Part shown: positions 13,095 through 24,115 of the stretch, in pieces | Numbering within the stretch: position 1 is the first letter of the stretch | Layout of the letters: each line of letters starts with the position of its first letter | Made by a program: the position numbers and the translations under genes | The notes under the pieces: model-generated | What the model saw: only the letters and a program-made list of their open reading frames with translations | Databases searched by the model: none | What the model was told of the DNA's origin: nothing | NCBI GenBank assembly: GCA_027923505.1 | Contig: BROI01000001.1 | Span: forward strand, 1,024,501 to 1,088,500 | Reading direction: 5' to 3' | DNA length: 64,000 nucleotides | Source: Mayamaea pseudoterrestris | Taxonomy: Eukaryota > Bacillariophyta > Bacillariophyceae > Sellaphorales > Sellaphoraceae

Positions 13095-13580
13095 TCATGC
13101 AACCGAAGTTGGCGCCATTGATGGACTATCGCTAGGCGCTAGTGACGGCGAGTCGCTTGGAGGAGCAGAAACAGATGGCGTGAGACTAGGAGCGTCGCTT
13201 GGTTCAAATGTATCAACTGGAGCAGTGGTATCAACCGGAGCAATAGTGTCAATTGTTGTAGGCGCAACAGTATCGACGCCATCATTGAGAGCAGTCGTTT
13301 CTGTTGAGTTTCCACTAGGTGCAAGAGTTTTGACGGTTGTAGTATTGAGAGTATCAACGTTTGTAGTATTGCTGCTTTCCTGCGCAAGTCTTGTTATTGA
13401 GGCAGCTTGTGCTTTAATGAGACTCTTTGTGTTGGCGGCAGTGACTCTATCGGCTCCTCGGATTGATCCAGTGACTTGGTCATTTGCCTGCAATTCAGTA
13501 AGCGACTTGCCACCTAGCCAAAATCCAGAGGCTGGAACAGATGATAGAGTAATGATGAGTGAAAGGATGGAGAATCTCAT
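13095..13580 (-). CDS. Small secreted Thr/Ser/Pro-rich protein
   Basis: A single exon of 161 codons if translation starts at the Met that opens a clear signal peptide (MRFSILSLIITLSSVPASG); an upstream in-frame Met at 13679 would add 33 polar residues before the signal and is less likely. After cleavage come a short helical stretch (residues 20-65), several N-x-T/S sequons, alternating TVAPTTIDTIAP-type Thr/Pro repeats, and a final series of SDAPSL/PSDSPS units. Such PS/PT-rich tails are common in diatom extracellular and cell-wall-associated proteins and are probably O-glycosylated. No catalytic domain is visible. The protein may be cell-wall or mucilage material; this is inference. It shares a 273 bp divergent promoter with the methyltransferase gene. 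Confidence 0.7.
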   Translation of the reverse strand: MRFSILSLIITLSSVPASGFWLGGKSLTELQANDQVTGSIRGADRVTAANTKSLIKAQAASITRLAQESSNTTNVDTLNTTTVKTLAPSGNSTETTALNDGVDTVAPTTIDTIAPVDTTAPVDTFEPSDAPSLTPSVSAPPSDSPSLAPSDSPSMAPTSVA

Positions 13581-13853
13581 GGTGTGGTTGTGTGGTTGTA
13601 AACTTGCGGGTGATGGATGATGGGTGGATTTTCGATTTGTGAGCGATCGCACCTCGTCGGATGTGCAACCAATCGCCATCCCGCTCGCAGAAATGATAGG
13701 GCAATACTATAGTTATTTCAAAACGATCAATTTTCGAGCTCCTCAGTTATTATTACATATGCCTCATCCTGGCGCGCGTGCCATGAAACAGCTGTGTGAC
13801 GCAATAGAATTCGTCGTCCTCCATCCATCAGTTCAACGGAGCGCGAGTTCACC

Positions 13854-14903
13854 ATGGCGCTCCTCTCCGCGGCGCTCGTCTTGCTTCTTTCCCGAACAAG
13901 CACTCGCCGAATTATCTCTCCATCGCGTCTCTTTTCAGTGACGTCATTGAAAGTCAGTTACAATGAAAAGAATCTCATCAGCAGCACCAAGTCCAACACT
14001 GTCAGGATCTTCCAGTCGCTGCTCGCCAAGCGCCAGAAGCGTCAGGAACTTGAAGCGACCGTCGTCGAAGGTTCGAAGATGATTTTCGACTTGCTGCGCA
14101 ATCCTGAGACTCGCGATTTGGTTCAGCACATTCTTGTTTCGACAGACGACTGGAATGATTACGTGCCAATACTCGACAAGCTGATTCATTCGCATGAAGA
14201 ATATGGCAAGACCACGCAAGCACCGATAGTGCCCTTGATTTCCCCAGCCACAGCATCCGTTGTTCGAGCTTGCTCTGACGTCATCACTAATCAAGGCATT
14301 GTTGCGAAAGTTTCCATTCCAAAGCCACAAATTTCGCTGCGGCAGCATAACTATCCATTCTACGTCATTGCCGATGGCTTGCAGGATCCAGGCAATGTTG
14401 GCACACTCCTTCGAAGCTGCGCTGCGGCTGGTGCAGCTGGGTTTATCGTATTGCCAAACACGTGTGACCCATGGTCGCCAAAGGCTGTCCGCTCGGCCAT
14501 GGGCACGTCCTTTCAGCTGCCAATCATGCAGGCCAGTGGTTGGGAGGAGTGTTGCGAACTACTGGAGCAGTGCAATTGTCGCCGCGTATTGGCAGCGACC
14601 ATGCTTGTGAATAACGACGAAGACAATGAAGGCAAGTTAACGCAACAATCCACGTGCTACTTTGACATTGACTTTACGAGCGAACCGGTGGCGATTGTTT
14701 TGGGGTCGGAAGGCAGTGGACTTTCGAACGAGATCTATAAAGAGTTGCTCGCTTCTCCAGATTCAGTCGGCAAGGACGGTGAACTTCGAATGGAAGCAGT
14801 CCACATCCCGATGCAAACGGGTGTGGAAAGCTTGAACGCTGCCGTTTGTGGAAGTCTCATGCTTTACGAGTATGTGCGCCAGCGAACGATCAAGGAGAAG
14901 TGA
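13854..14903 (+). CDS. SPOUT (SpoU/TrmH) rRNA 2'-O-methyltransferase, organellar
   Basis: An intronless 349-residue protein. Residues 1-30 are hydrophobic then Arg/Ser-rich, suggesting import into mitochondria or plastids. The substrate-binding N-terminal domain covers about 40-155. The SPOUT methyltransferase domain has all three knot motifs: motif 1 DGLQDPGNVGTLLRS near 174-188, motif 2 VLGSEGSGLS near 280, and motif 3 HIPMQTGVESLNAAV near 320. These bind S-adenosylmethionine in a deep trefoil knot. Family members of this layout (RlmB, mitochondrial MRM1/MRM3) methylate ribose 2'-OH groups of large-subunit rRNA. Which rRNA site is modified cannot be told from sequence. The gene faces NRT2 tail to tail with 269 bp between stops. 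Confidence 0.9.
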   Translation: MALLSAALVLLLSRTSTRRIISPSRLFSVTSLKVSYNEKNLISSTKSNTVRIFQSLLAKRQKRQELEATVVEGSKMIFDLLRNPETRDLVQHILVSTDDWNDYVPILDKLIHSHEEYGKTTQAPIVPLISPATASVVRACSDVITNQGIVAKVSIPKPQISLRQHNYPFYVIADGLQDPGNVGTLLRSCAAAGAAGFIVLPNTCDPWSPKAVRSAMGTSFQLPIMQASGWEECCELLEQCNCRRVLAATMLVNNDEDNEGKLTQQSTCYFDIDFTSEPVAIVLGSEGSGLSNEIYKELLASPDSVGKDGELRMEAVHIPMQTGVESLNAAVCGSLMLYEYVRQRTIKEK

Positions 14904-15172
14904 TGCGTACAAGTTGGCTATACTTCTGCATCGTAGTAGTCGATTGAGTTGTTTGACATGAAGGACGAAGACGGTACACATGACACGGAGTTGTGGCTAC
15001 ATGTTGGTGAACAAGCTTGTCAGATAGCCGTCACTCTGGCTTGACAATCGTTGAAAATTTGCGCAGCCAGTACCGTCCGCGAAAACAATTACTACTAAAA
15101 GACTATATGAAAAACATATTGAAAACCGAGATTAGTAAAATTGTAAAATTGTATCCTGCGCTTGGGATAGAC

Positions 15173-17257
15173 TCACGCTACTTGTAGCGACAAATTGGCG
15201 TCGCGGCGACGAGACGATCGGGAACCGGAGCGGGACGACGTATCGTTCACCACAACAATTTCTCCCGTTTCAGGATTGACGCGACGATCCACGCCCCAAA
15301 GTAGACTGCGATGTCCTCGAATGCTGATGAACACACTTAACAGACTTGATGACATGACTGTAAGACCCATGATCAAAAAGGCTTTTTCGTAGTAGAGATT
15401 TCGAATGGCCCACCCGAAGCAGACGGCACCAACGTTTCCTCCTGCTCCAACTATTCCAATGACACTACCCATGTGGCGGGGATTTACATATGGAACTGTG
15501 GCATCGAAAAAAGTTGATAGAATGTGAGCCAATAGGATCTATATAAAAAACATTTGAACAGCGAGCCAGAATGGCGTATATCTGTGAAGTAAACTTACCA
15601 ATACCAAAGCAAGTTCCATCGGCCGCCTGAACAAATAATGAAAAGATGACCAAAGTAATAATCGATGCACCCAAAGACTTGGAATGCTCAAAAATGAGGA
15701 TGAAGCAACCTTCACCCAACAGACAAATCGATTGAATCCAAAGACGCCCTCGCATGCCATACTTTTGCATGCCGAAATCGGAGAGCGCTCCACCAAGGGC
15801 TCGAGCAAAGAGGTTGAGCCACCCAAAGATCGATGCCAACGAGGCGGCTGCTTCCTTCGACTGTCCCAAAACGTCATGGAAGTAGTGTTCCGCCGCTACC
15901 GTCATGGTCAATTCAACGCCGAAGCTACAAGCATATTGGGCACACAACAGCCATGTGTTTAAATCCGTGGCTGCTTCTCTAAAGCTCTTGACGGCCGACA
16001 CCGGAGAAAGAACTCCTTGCTTCTTGAGTTCGCTGTAGTTACCTTTGGGAGAATCATCAGATCGAAAATAAACAAAGATGCCCGTAACGACGCCGACCAT
16101 GGCTGGTAGCACGCAAACGGTTCGCCACGCCAAGTCGTCATTGCCTCGGTAAATGGCAGTGAACATGGGCAGAAGAATGAGTGTGACAATGAGATTCGTC
16201 GTTCCGGCAGCAACGTTTCCCCAACCAGCAGCCAGACCATTGGCGGTGCCCACAATATTCTTTGCAAACATGCGACTCGTCCAAAACTGATTCATGACGA
16301 AGACGCCTCCATTAATACCAATGAAGGCTCGAAGGATGATCAATCCTCTAGCCGAGTTAACAAAGCCAGTGCAGGCGGTTGGTATTGCGCCAGCGATGAG
16401 TATCCCACTCACAAGCACGCGAGGACCGTACACATCGCACAGTGGGCCTATTGACAAAAGGGGCGAATATTCGGTATGAGAAACAAACATAGCAACGGAA
16501 TGATATAATTGAGGTCGTATATGCCAAAACGATGCTCACCAAGAATGAGTCGGACGAGAATGGTCGATCCGAATCCAGCAAGTGTTGAGTCCCAAAGCTC
16601 AGCCTTTGTTAGATCGAGAGTCGCCTCTATCTTTGGCAGAAGCGGAACAATTGAAAACCATCTGTCGGGAGAAAAAGAACGACGCTTAGAATTGGTGCTC
16701 ACACAGCGAAGAAAGGAGCAGCAAATAATATGCTCTGAATGCTACATACAAGAAGAACGCCACGCTAAAAGAGAACCAGGCAGCATGGAATGAGCGTGAG
16801 TGTGGACGCTGAAGGCTGCAGAGTAGAATCTCCTTAGACTTGTCGTCCTGTTCCGGATCAACTTCCACATTGTAGTATTTGAACTTTCGCCATTGCAGAT
16901 TCGTCGGCCCAGCCTGATGGAGCAAAGAACGCAAGATTAGAAACGGATGCCAAAAAACAGAAGTTACAAGGACGGCATCCTCTAAAGCTTCGAATGATCA
17001 AGAACATGACGGCAACTCGTCAAGCTCAATCTCTTTCACCGTGATTGAGGACATAATGGAATGGGGTCGGCGACGAGTGACGAGCCGAGGCAGGAGGCCC
17101 ACGCCCACCAGGCCAAGTGTTTCGCATTCAGCAGAGATGCATGCATCTGAAAGGCAGCATCAGCACTCACCAACGAGACATCAAGATCGTTCACGCTTTC
17201 GTCTTCATCCTTCATCTTCCTTTCCAACTCTCGCATAGACTGTGAGGTCTGTTCCAT
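15173..17257 (-). CDS. NRT2: High-affinity nitrate transporter, NRT2/NNP family
   Basis: Five exons on the minus strand, 17171-17257, 16750-16913, 16540-16661, 15599-16447 and 15173-15495; introns are 257, 88, 92, 103 bp, all GT-AG with matching phases, giving 514 residues. The protein is a 12-helix major facilitator. Marks of the nitrate/nitrite porter family are LGPLCDVYGPRVL after the second helix, PTACTGFV, the NNP signature AAGWGNVAAGTTNLI and the second glycine motif GIVGAGGNVGAVCFG. Role: proton-coupled nitrate import at the plasma membrane. The first exon is acidic and poorly conserved; the start was taken at MEQTSQSM, with an alternative at 17320. The C-terminus is short and Ser/Arg-rich (RSGSRSSRRRD), a possible phosphorylation region. 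Diatom NRT2 genes are normally controlled by nitrogen status; no site is visible here. Confidence 0.94.
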
Positions 17258-17848
17258 GGTGAGGATCGAGTTGATTTCACCAGGATTGTTTCTTGCTCGC
17301 GACAAGCAGCCGTGTGACAAGCTTATCGTGGTTCGTACATTATCATGATATATATTTAAAAATGATAGAACTCAAATACTATAGTTTCAAAGTGTATAGA
17401 GGTCATTGCAATAGGCTTTTGGCCCAAAAAAGGGCATAAGTCAACCTTGCTTCCGGAACAATGACTCTTGATGCCGTCACACGAGAAGAAGTTTCGCGGC
17501 GCCTAGATCGCATCCATGCTCTGAACCATTGTCGCGATCGCCCTTTAGGCCGCCCGAATGACCACACAAGCGTTCATTTTTATTACGGAGGTTGGTGTCA
17601 TTTTCATGGGTATGACAAAGTACAAGTGAACAGGAAGGATAGCTTGCGCATCGCTTGTTGTTAATGGTCACTTATAACACGCTGTTCCGTTGTACCTGAA
17701 TGCCATTATTTGGCATAGATGTAGATGCATCCTAACTCAAGTGAAGAGCCTAATATTTAAGGCCAGACAGAGAGTATTTTAGCAATTATAGTTTTATGTA
17801 CATATATTTGGTAGACTAATGTGTTGATAGCAACCAGCAGAGCACTGA

Positions 17849-18340
17849 TCAAACTTCTCGTGGACAGAAATACGAACTTGTAGTGGAGGCCATATGCTTA
17901 TCACTCACCATCGCCACTTCCATCCGTACTTGTCTACAATTGTTCTCAAGAATCAGACCCTTCAGGGAACATGTATCCTGTATAGCAGCCGCATGATAGC
18001 AAGTATGCCTCCTTTGTCGACTGTTATTTCCTACAACACCTGCTCCTCGCAACGGCATGATTGGGATGCAATCATTTTTGGCTGAGGTCAACACAGATTT
18101 GACAAAATCTACTGAAACGCGTCGGGTGGGAGACACATGTCGGACAGGTCGTCGCGGTTTGGTGTCACTGTATTGTGAGGAGCTATGATCTGATGTATCC
18201 AAGGACTGCTTGCGAAGCGGCCGCCGTGGCTTGATGTCCTGATGAGGACTCGACGGAAGGTGATCTAAAACAATCTGTAGCTCGTGCCGCTTGCCATATT
18301 CCATTCTTGTAGGGATGAAGATGGCTTGAATAGGCGGCAT
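17849..18340 (-). CDS. Weak hypothetical basic protein
   Basis: An open frame of 163 codons. Its only internal feature is a duplicated basic unit, DIKPRRPLRKQSLDTSDHSS followed by SDTKPRRPVRHVSPTRRVS, with RRxS-type phosphorylation-like sites. The rest is Cys/His-rich and not ordered-looking. There is no homology I recognise, and the frame lies in otherwise gene-free DNA. It could be an exon of a small spliced gene or a chance frame. Confidence 0.25.
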   Translation of the reverse strand: MPPIQAIFIPTRMEYGKRHELQIVLDHLPSSPHQDIKPRRPLRKQSLDTSDHSSSQYSDTKPRRPVRHVSPTRRVSVDFVKSVLTSAKNDCIPIMPLRGAGVVGNNSRQRRHTCYHAAAIQDTCSLKGLILENNCRQVRMEVAMVSDKHMASTTSSYFCPREV

Positions 18341-18843
18341 GTTGGTTTTGGAGAAGCGAAAGTTGAGACAATGAGGGCATCTGCGGATGGTGCGTTTGAC
18401 ATTAAACCCCGGAGCTGCGGGAAACGAACAGAAAATGAACTAAACACACAACAAGCTTACTTTATCCTCTTCTACGCTCTACTCTCATTCTCCATCCATG
18501 TTGTCATTGTCGTATCATCTTCTCCGCCCATCAAGAAGGCGACCGACACATAATGTTGCGCCGTTGTGCATCACATTTGGCGTACCAGTTCTGCCCTCCA
18601 TACGGAACTGGATCCGTTATTGCTTCACAGCAAGCACAATAACCTACCTGTAGTCGTACTCAAGATTGCCGTCACGCTTGCGAGCATACAAGACAATCCT
18701 TGTGCCACTAGCCCTTGCCCCAGCGCTCACTTCACCATGGTCAAACCATTGCCAGTCTCTTGTCGATGGGTCATGAATCGTACACATTCATCCACAGTGC
18801 CAACGAAGAACAGACACGAACGCGAAGCCGTTAAGTAATCAAA

Positions 18844-19383
18844 TACCGTTTCGGATAAACTTTTAATGTGCGAAAAGTGTACGATATTTGTCCGAATAAA
18901 TCGTACACTTTTCGTATATAGTAAACATGTACGAAAAATGCATCCATGGCGATTTGTGCTAACTTTGAGCCCCTCTATCTCCATGATGGCAAGTCGCGGG
19001 ACCAAACCAACTATATGAGCTAATAGAGGAGGAAAAGATCTTTTAAACGACCGAAGGCTTTTCTCTCATTCAGTATGTTGAGGGAGATATGATGACTGAA
19101 CGTATGTGTGTTTGCCTCTAAAACTCCAATTCGTACATTCTTTGAACATCAATATCTTTATAACCACAAAGAGTTTTGCTACCAAATTGATACATTAGAT
19201 AGAGCACAGTATCCTATTTAAGTTGATATAATGGGGTAGTCTCGGAGCCAGTACTGGTGGAGAGATCCCGCGGCAAACTTTGTTCGAATTATTCGTATAT
19301 AAGAATTTTGTCGGAAAAACTCGTACATAATTCGGGCATAATTCGCACATTTATTAGGCATAAATAATTTATCCGAAGCGGTA
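18844..19383. mobile_element. MITE-like element with TA-flanked terminal inverted repeats
   Basis: The left end TACCGTTTCGGATAAA (18844-18859) is matched in inverted orientation at the right end, TTTATCCGAAGCGGTA (19368-19383), 15 of 16 bases. Similarity continues inward in a looser form (both ends have a TTTAATGTGCGAA/ATAAATGTGCGAA block and several TCGTACA motifs). Both ends carry TA at the outer edge, as expected for Tc1/mariner-type target duplications. The roughly 540 bp interior has no transposase frame, so this would be a non-autonomous element. The call rests on structure only; a second genomic copy would be needed to prove it. Confidence 0.45.
18871..18914. repeat. Perfect 14 bp inverted repeat (hairpin)
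   Basis: CGAAAAGTGTACGA at 18871-18884 is exactly complementary to TCGTACACTTTTCG at 18901-18914, with a 16-base loop. It sits just inside the left end of the MITE-like element and shares its TCGTACA motif, so it is most likely a subterminal repeat of that element. Confidence 0.7.
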
Positions 19384-20644
19384 CACAACATATATGCCCT
19401 ATTCATGGCTTGAGTAGCAAGGCTTATATAGTTACTTCCTTTCATTGGTGGGTGTCAAGTGTGCATCACGATGTGGCGCACGGAGCGCTTCCACGCTGCG
19501 CGATGGAAGAAAGGAACCACCATGGGGATCGAGCGCTCAAGCACGCAATTTCAAGCGTCCCTTGATGCTATGGATTACCGCAACCCTGCCCACTGCCTTT
19601 GGAAGGTGAAACTGATTCGGGCTTGTAGACATGCATATGTATTCCACTTGTAGAGCTGCCATAGCGACAGTCGTCTGTCGTCGGCGAGCAGAGCAAGAAA
19701 AGCTTGCTGCTCTTCGTATTGCAGGACTCAATCATAGAAAGGCAGTTTCTAAAATATAGCTCTATAGAAGACTGTATTAATATTCATTCAATCGAGAGTT
19801 GATTTCTGTTAGAATCCCGCAGCTCCCCCGCCTTCGGTGTATCCATTGTGACACATCCGTACCGGTACTGCACGAAGAATGTCCGAGAATGTCCGAAAAG
19901 ACATAATGAGCAGAATAATGTCCCGCACACGCGATCGTGACAAAAATGCGAGCGACGAAAAGGCCAATCACAAGAGCCGGCATGAATCGGCGACGTATGC
20001 TTTACACGATCCACCGGTACGTAGGTGACAACGTACTGCCGGTCGTCAACGCAGCAATACCGGTCATCCATCGCATGACATTCATTTTTTGTGGTAGGAT
20101 CTATCCGGACATGCTTCACGACATTAATTGAGGCTCTGCCATTGCGACATGAATGATTGCTCTTCGCGTGCGTCTGCGCAATGCCGTTGACCCTCTCTGC
20201 GACATCTGCTACCTTGCATGAGACAGTTATTGGCAAGTGATGGAGCAAGTTACTTTGAATCCGTAAAGCTACTTTAATCCATTAGTACATAGTATTTGCG
20301 CGCGCGAAGCGCGCGAATGCCCCTGATCCCTTTCAAAAGCGTTGATCCTACCACCTCCCCGCTCCGCGAATGTGTTAGCTATGCGACCAATACTTTCCGC
20401 GAAATTGTTGCGGTAAAAGTTGGAGTCAGAGGTATTTTTTTGTCTCTCGTCTCGTGAATGACAAACACGACCGCCTGCAAAGAGCCAAGAAATAAATCGC
20501 TGCATAATCCTCAATAAAGAATTATCCTTTTCATATTTCGAGGGCGGGCTAGTGAATTATGTGGTATGTCGACGAGCCTAAAGTCTAAAGATTGTTTTGT
20601 TACGCTTCGCAAGTGCATGTGCATCATCGCCCACGTCGCCCTAA

Positions 20645-23510
20645 TTATTTATTGACTGCCGACAAGCGTTGTATCAAACGGTCTAGTGCTCGCCTGGAAA
20701 GCTGCTCTGTGATGTCGTCAAACCGAGTCCTTGCCGCAGGATCCAATGAAGCCAAGGCTTCAATGATCTCCTTGTTAACGATCGCGCTTTCCGCTGAATC
20801 CCGCCCACCAGTTTGTATAGTATCAATTGCGTTACCGACAAATTGCAGCGCAGATCTCGCAGCGTCATTGTCCAGCAATCCATTTCGGCCAAGTACTCCA
20901 GAGCGAAGGGCTTGCAAAGCAATTTGGACGGTCTGCGGATCAATCACCTTCTCGCCCTTGATTAAAGAGCCGATATTTTCACCAAAAAACTCCTTAGCAC
21001 CTTCACCAACTCCAATGGCAAAAATTTCTTCATCTTGATCCAGTTTAGGCGCCACAACATCAATAAGGTCTTTCAACGTGAGCATTCTAATTGACGGCAC
21101 ACCAACAGACCCATTAGCGTCTAGCGAAGGAAGTAGTATTGGCAGTGGCACTTGATCTAGCGTGGGTGTCGGAGGAAAGATATCACCAAAGAAGGGCAGC
21201 GCCGGAGGACGCGGCGGCGTCAGTGCAATCATGGCTTCCGTCGCGCCTCGCCGGAAGACTTGTCGACTAATGACATCAACTACTGCATCAACTTCCTTCT
21301 CCAGAAGCCCTCGCAAGCCTGCCGCATTGTCGGACAAAAGATAACTTAGTCCTTCTTGCAGTGAAATACCATTCTCTGGCACCTGATTAATATCGACAAA
21401 TGCTGCACCGTCCTGACGGGCGACCTCGCCTGCCGCATTGTTCAGCAAGGCCAGTAATCGCGTCAGTTTGAAGCCCGCACTACCGCCACCGTCGTTTGAA
21501 TACAAAACTTGCTGCAAAGCCTTTTGTATTTCTGGCCGACCTTCTCGCATAAGCTTTCGAGCAACAAAAGGATAGCTTGCTTGAATTATCGCGTAGTTTT
21601 CGTCGCCTGTCAACGCAATCCCTTCCAGCGTGACAATCGCTCGTCCCAACAAAGCAAAGTATGGCGGAATCGTAAACGGAATATCGTTCAAAACAGTTAA
21701 CGCATCTATTCAACAAAGAAATGAGTTAAAAATGCTGCATTGTCTGGCTGTACACGACATCACACTACTACCGTTGGGCCTCCTTACCTTGCGTCATGGC
21801 TTGAAACCCACCAACTTGCGACTGCATCGACCCGCTCTCCATGCCATAAATCTTTTTCAACTCTTTCTCGTAGTTCTTAGCGCCTCCACCTTGCACATAC
21901 GGACTCAAGGCCTTGTCCATTAATGGAATAATGGCCGCGCGATCCGAGTCCAAAGGTAAAATACCCAAACCGATAAAGTCATCAACGAGACTGGCATAAT
22001 CCTTATTAGCCAAGTGAATCACGGCGGAAATCATGTTGTCACGATCCTTCATGTCAATGGATGCCATCAAACCGCAATCAATTAAAGCGATCTTGGCACC
22101 TTCGGGTGTTGGCTCGTTCAGCACCAATATGTTGCCTGGATGAGGATCTGCCGGTTTACATCGGAGGAGAAGCTGAGCTCACGAAGGCTGTGAAAACGCT
22201 TCTGCAATCAAAGATTTATAAGACTTACCAGCATGAAAGAACCCCAATTCGAACAACTGCGTCAGGAACGCTTCCTGCGCAAGCGGTGTCACTTCGTTGA
22301 CAACTTCCGCCGGCACGCTACTCAGCTTCGTCCCATCAATCCACTCGCTTACCAAGATGCGACGAGTACACAGGTGATCAAAAGTCTTTGGTACAATCAC
22401 GCCCGTGACATTTTGTGCTATCAACAGCTCTCGCAACTTTCGCTGGTTTGCTGCCTCATTTTGTAAATTGAGTTCCGTGTAAAAGCCAATAGCCCACTCA
22501 TTCAACAACGCCACGTAGTTCGTTTTTTGCTGCGGAGCGAATCGATCCACCAGTCCCTGCCATACTTCAGCGGCTCGCCGCAATACATACAAATCCTTAC
22601 TGACAGTGCCCAGAACGTTTGGCCGCTGCACTTTGATGGCAACTGGAGTTTGAAACTCATCATTCAAGGTTGCCTTGTATACTTGCGCCAAGCTTGCCGC
22701 TGCTACTGGCTCCTGACTAATCGAGGAAAAGAATTGTCCAAGCGGCCCACCAAGTTCCCGTTCAATTTGGGCAACAGCCACAGTCGTATCAAACGCCACG
22801 ACGGAATCTTGCAACAGTTGGAGCTCCTCCAATGTTGCCTGCGGCAACACATCAGGACGAACACTCATGACTTGTCCAAGTTTGATAAAGGTGGCACCAA
22901 GGTCCTGCAGATCAATTCGTGCTTGCTTGGAGAGTGCTGGTATTTCTGCATCAGTAATTTTTCCATCGCGGATCCATAGCGTTACAATTTTGGTAAGAAA
23001 TGGAACCGTCTTGCCAACAAACTCAGCCCATCGTTTCTGTAGTGCACCCCGCTCTTTGGTCCAGTATCGTTCAATGAGTTCCTTATTGTATGTGAGTGGC
23101 AAACCTTCCTCGTCGAGATTGCTAGGATCATTCGCGTCATCTCCACTCATGGCAATGTAGGTTTTGCTCGTGTCGGGCGCTTCCAAACTCTTCATGGCCA
23201 CGGCAGCGTTGACTGCCGCAGTCGCTACGGCGGCAGCTGATGCGAGTCCACCGCTTGCTAGTCGTGACGAGAATGAATTGTTCTTTTCTTGCTTTGATGG
23301 CTGCTGTTGTGATCGATTGCTGTTTCGAAGCGAGTGCGTCGACTCGAGTTCCTGCTGCTCCTTGGTAGGAGTTGACATGTGCAGATGGGATGTCGAAGAT
23401 GTTGCAGCATGATTGCGTCCTTGTGACTGTATTGAGGGTGCAAATGAATGTAAATGTTCGAGGAGCAAGAAAAGTATTGCGATGCTTGAGGCAGCGTGTT
23501 TAGTCAGCAT
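20645..23510 (-). CDS. ABC1K: Plastid ABC1/UbiB-family atypical kinase
   Basis: Three exons, 22229-23510, 21788-22147 and 20645-21705, with 81 and 82 bp introns that split the codons for the Asp of DPHPGN and the Asp of TQDALT; 900 residues in total. A signal peptide (about 1-21) is followed by HSFAPS, an ASAFAP-like motif, so plastid import is expected. The kinase core has the ABC1 hallmarks: KLGQ at 210-213, an Ala-rich loop (AAASLAQVYKA, near 270) replacing the usual Gly-rich loop, the ATP lysine in AIKVQRP (Lys293), the TELNLQNEAAN motif near 345, and DPHPGN at 428-433. The metal-binding DFG is DCG here (LIDCGLM, Asp451). The 350-residue C-terminal extension is typical of plastid ABC1K proteins, which act at plastoglobules on prenylquinone metabolism. 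Confidence 0.92.
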
Positions 23511-24115
23511 GACGGTATATCAAAGTAAATATTGTTGCGGTTTGTGGTCAAGGCTCAATGCTCAGAGGAGGTGCGGAAGAGCGGCTGAAATGCGCGATAA
23601 AAGGGGTCGTGTATCGATGACTGGACAGTTCACTGAGCTTCACTGCTTATGTTTGTCCATGTCCTGGCTGACTGGGCGATGATTCCATGTGCTTCATGAC
23701 GATCGAACAAGAACCATCATCGTCGTCATGAGCAAACGAACGAATGAGTCGGCCATTCGAAAACGTGGCGAAGAGCGCACGCACAGGTCGCAGCGGAACT
23801 CATCTGTGTCACGCGTCGCATCGGTTCAAAAGCGCGGGCGCCGCGGCTCCGCGCTTCCATCGACCACCATGACTGTTCAAGCCGCTCTTTTGTGCCAAAA
23901 GGATGAATGACGCGTCGGGCTATGCGATTCATTGACATAGATTATACACAATCAGACAGACAGCTTTATTGTGAAGCCATACGCATTCAAAAAACAATTA
24001 CGCTCAGCCAGCTACTTGTCTACTGACTACTCCAATTTTTAATCTCCACGTCCACGTGAAAGCTTACATTAACCTGTATTAAGCAACAAAACTACCGTTC
24101 TTACTATAAACCACA
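23511..24115. other. Divergent intergenic region between ABC1K and an orphan gene
   Basis: A 605 bp region shared by two genes read away from each other; it must hold both promoters. A high-GC patch near 23830-23850 and an AT-rich patch near 23935-24050 are visible. No gene is supported. Confidence 0.45.

Larger units (their letters stand above)
17258..20644. other. Gene-poor 3.4 kb intergenic region
   Basis: Between the NRT2 5' end and the ABC1K stop I see no gene with recognised domains. The content is AT-rich DNA, one weak hypothetical frame (17849-18340), a MITE-like element (18844-19383), and short frames without coding texture. The proximal few hundred bases should be the NRT2 promoter. 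Confidence 0.55.

Noticed and set aside
19786-20150. A possible degenerate membrane-protein fragment on the minus strand (FMPALVIGLFVARIFVTIACAGHY with an in-frame stop upstream)
   Set aside because: Short, interrupted, and a competing frame of equal length exists; the resemblance to PAP2-type lipid phosphatases is too weak to call a pseudogene.
20298-20315. GC-rich hairpin (CGCGCG-AAG-CGCGCG)
   Set aside because: Six-base simple-sequence stem; likely chance in an alternating GC run, no link to a gene end.
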